Shown here: one piece after another, positions 62,534-64,000 of the stretch
How the letters are laid out: the number at the start of each line of letters is the position of its first letter
Position numbering within the stretch: position 1 is the first letter of the stretch
Notes under the pieces: model-generated
What the model saw: the letters and a program-made list of their open reading frames with translations, nothing else
The model's database searches: none
Told to the model about the DNA's origin: nothing
From: Verrucomicrobiota bacterium
GTDB taxonomy: Bacteria > Verrucomicrobiota > Verrucomicrobiia > Verrucomicrobiales > DEV007
DNA: 64,000 nt
Reading direction: 5' to 3'
NCBI GenBank assembly: GCA_024277195.1
Contig: JAJRVS010000113.1
Location: 1-64,000 of the forward strand
Translations under genes and position numbers: made by a program

Positions 62534-62570
62534 ACGGCCTGATGGATAAAACCGTCAGGCCGTTTTTCTT
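62534..62570 (+). terminator. Intrinsic terminator of the secreted Ser/Thr-rich protein gene
   Basis: Nine-base perfect stem ACGGCCTGA (62534-62542) / TCAGGCCGT (62555-62563) followed by TTTTCTT, 24 bases after the stop codon. Confidence 0.92.
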
Positions 62571-62630
62571 CGTAATAAGGAGAAAGGAAAGGGGTGAAAA
62601 AATCTATGTCATCAAATAAAGTCAGCTGAT

Positions 62631-63122
62631 ATGAACTCCAGGGGTTTCACATTGCTAGAGCTTTTAATGTCTATCGTGGTGATAGCCATATTGGCTGGTA
62701 TTGGTATCCCTAGTTATTCTTCGTATCGAAGAAGGGCCGAGAAAGCGGTGTGTCTTTCTCAAATGCGGGTGATACATGTGGCATTGGATACTTATTTAGC
62801 TGATAATCGTCAGTGGCCACAAATTCCAGGAGACATATTTTTTTCTGATGATGAAAGTTTATTTTGGGAATGGTGGATCAAAGCTCTAGCTCCGTATGGA
62901 GCCAGCCAACAAACCTGGTTATGTCCTTCGGATAAATTACAAAGGGAGTCCAAAGATAAATACAGTGGTTCCTATATGCCTGCAAAATTTGACTCGCATC
63001 ATTTCACTCCGTATCGCTGGGCAGGCCAGCCTTGGTTAATGGAGCGTGGTAAGCTTCATCCGGGCGGTGCGCATATTATGCTACCAGATGGTTCAATTCA
63101 CGGCTCCGAGGATGTATTTTAG
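62631..63122 (+). CDS. Type II secretion pseudopilin / prepilin-like protein
   Basis: A 163-residue protein. The class III prepilin leader MNSRG|FTLLELLMSIVVIAILAGIGIP has a peptidase cleavage site before Phe and Glu at +5, then the N-terminal alpha1 helix and ALDTYLADNRQWPQIP. The globular head ends with GKLHPGGAHIMLPDGSIHG, a short form of the H-x9-DG tail seen in PVC pseudopilins. Likely assembled by a type II-like system with the GspF-like protein at 56.7 kb. The prepilin peptidase is not in the window. Confidence 0.85.
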   Translation: MNSRGFTLLELLMSIVVIAILAGIGIPSYSSYRRRAEKAVCLSQMRVIHVALDTYLADNRQWPQIPGDIFFSDDESLFWEWWIKALAPYGASQQTWLCPSDKLQRESKDKYSGSYMPAKFDSHHFTPYRWAGQPWLMERGKLHPGGAHIMLPDGSIHGSEDVF

Positions 63123-63130
63123 ATAAACCG

Positions 63131-63158
63131 AAAAAGTTGCTTAATTCAGAGAGCAACT
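63131..63158 (-). terminator. Intrinsic terminator of carB
   Basis: Seven-base stem AGTTGCT/AGCAACT (63135-63141, 63152-63158) with a 10-base loop. On the minus strand it is followed by TTTT (A-run 63131-63134). The stem starts at the carB stop codon. Confidence 0.75.
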
Positions 63159-64000
63159 CACATCTGGTGGTGATCTTGTAGGGCGGTTACGTTGACACCT
63201 CTTTTTTGTACGGAACGGATGGCGGCGATGCTGGCTCGAGCACCGCGTAGGGTGGTCATGATGGGGATCCGGTGAGTGATCGCGCCACTGCGGATACGCA
63301 CTTCGTCCTGGCGCGGAATGCGTCCACTCGGGGTGTTGATGATGAAGGCAATCTCTTCGTTCTTGATCATGTCTAGAACGTTGGGTCGTCCTTCGGATAA
63401 TTTAAATAATTTATTAACCGGTATATTGGCTTGCTTGAGGGCATTAGCGGTACCAGAAGTTGAATAGATTGTAAAACCAGCTTCGGAAAATTCACGGGCG
63501 ATATCGATAACACCAGCTTTATCTGAATCCTTGACACTAACAAAGATGTTGCCAGTGAGAGGTAGTGAAGCAGAGGCCGCCATTTGTGATTTGGCATAAG
63601 CAATACCAAAATCCTTATCGATGCCCATTACTTCCCCAGTAGATTTCATTTCGGGCCCAAGAACACTGTCGATGCCAGGAAATTTACTAAAGGGAAAAAC
63701 GGCTTCTTTAACTGAATAATGGGGAGGATAGATCTCTTCGGTAAATCCGATCTCTTTTAAGCTTTCTCCCGCCATGACCCGGGCGGCGTATTTGGCCAAG
63801 GGGATTCCCAGTGCTTTGCTGACAAAGGGAACGGTACGTGAAGCCCGTGGATTAACTTCAATGACATAGAGTTCATTGTCTTTAACGGCGAATTGGATAT
63901 TCATCAATCCGCATACTTTGAGTTCTTTTGCCAAAGCTTTGGTAGCTTGGAAGATTTTATCTTTCATCGAATCATCGATGGAGAACGGTGGAATGACACA
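63158..64000 (-). CDS. carB: Carbamoyl-phosphate synthase large subunit, C-terminal part (5' end outside window)
   Basis: 281 codons of the C-terminal portion, open to the window edge. The second synthetase domain ends with NIQFAVKDNELYVIEVNPRASRTVPFVSKA, the oligomerisation/linker has YFSVKEAVFPFSKF-like sequence (HYSVKEAVFPFSKFPGIDS), and the MGS allosteric domain has GNIFVSVKDSDKAG, GFTIYSTSGTANAL, INTPSGRIPRQDEVRIRSGAI. It makes carbamoyl phosphate for pyrimidine and arginine synthesis. The C-terminus ends with a short polar tail. Confidence 0.96.
   Translation of the reverse strand, partial: CVIPPFSIDDSMKDKIFQATKALAKELKVCGLMNIQFAVKDNELYVIEVNPRASRTVPFVSKALGIPLAKYAARVMAGESLKEIGFTEEIYPPHYSVKEAVFPFSKFPGIDSVLGPEMKSTGEVMGIDKDFGIAYAKSQMAASASLPLTGNIFVSVKDSDKAGVIDIAREFSEAGFTIYSTSGTANALKQANIPVNKLFKLSEGRPNVLDMIKNEEIAFIINTPSGRIPRQDEVRIRSGAITHRIPIMTTLRGARASIAAIRSVQKRGVNVTALQDHHQM

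Noticed and set aside
1-64000. CRISPR array, prophage or conjugative element
   Set aside because: No regularly spaced direct repeats, no cas, capsid, integrase, relaxase or transposase genes were found. The PcfJ-like gene and RHS remnant stand alone.

Overview
The window looks like chromosome from a Gram-negative member of the PVC group, most likely a free-living, probably marine, Verrucomicrobiota. The signs are a PSD1-type cytochrome/DUF1549/DUF1553 protein paired with a DUF1501 protein, many secreted beta-propeller and LamG-type proteins, a sulfatase, a CehA/McbA-like PHP protein, a DUF3472 protein, a chlamydial/planctomycete-style Dxs, and a pseudopilin with an H-x9-DG-like tail. The taxonomic call is an inference from gene content.

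Layout. 1-2.6 kb: end of an outer-membrane porin gene, a zinc-ribbon protein, rpsT and a secreted beta-sandwich protein. 2.6-6.1 kb: aroC, a CvpA-like membrane protein and gatB. 6.2-8.8 kb: a tightly overlapped cassette of a CbtB-like protein, two membrane-anchored exported proteins and a Lon-B-like AAA+ gene that is broken by one in-frame stop inside a perfect palindrome and has no peptidase domain. 8.9-24.1 kb: mostly secreted catabolic or surface proteins (DUF1080-like, esterase, LamG/propeller, SGNH, DUF1501, PSD1, EF-hand, PcfJ, CehA/McbA-like). 24.3-28.8 kb: dnaE and a heptose kinase. 29-31.7 kb: a decayed RHS gene and two nested inverted-repeat elements, one of which has a second copy at 20.8-21.1 kb. 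31.7-49.9 kb: LVIVD propeller, dxs/xseB, an arsR-type regulator divergent from a complete TolC/MFP/RND pump operon, DUF3472, DUF4126, TolB-like, a methyltransferase-rhodanese fusion and an exported methyltransferase.

50-54 kb looks like the replication-origin neighbourhood. It has tRNA-His, rnc, a 314-base AT-rich gap with DnaA-box-like words, two parS-like palindromes and mnmG. The plus strand changes from C-rich to G-rich across it on genes of the same orientation. The rest (54.7-64 kb) has a HAD phosphatase, ribD, a GspF-type protein, recA with a long N-terminal extension, a LysR regulator, a PHP phosphatase, a secreted protein, a pseudopilin and the 3' part of carB.

How the genes work together. 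Housekeeping functions (translation fidelity, DNA replication and repair, isoprenoid, riboflavin, pyrimidine, aromatic amino-acid and LPS-heptose synthesis) are interleaved with an export-heavy accessory set aimed at polymers and surface structures. The most unusual items are the CbtB/Lon-like cassette with its palindromic nonsense mutation, the candidate oriC/parS region, the foldback repeat family, and a sulfatase-fold protein that has lost several catalytic residues.
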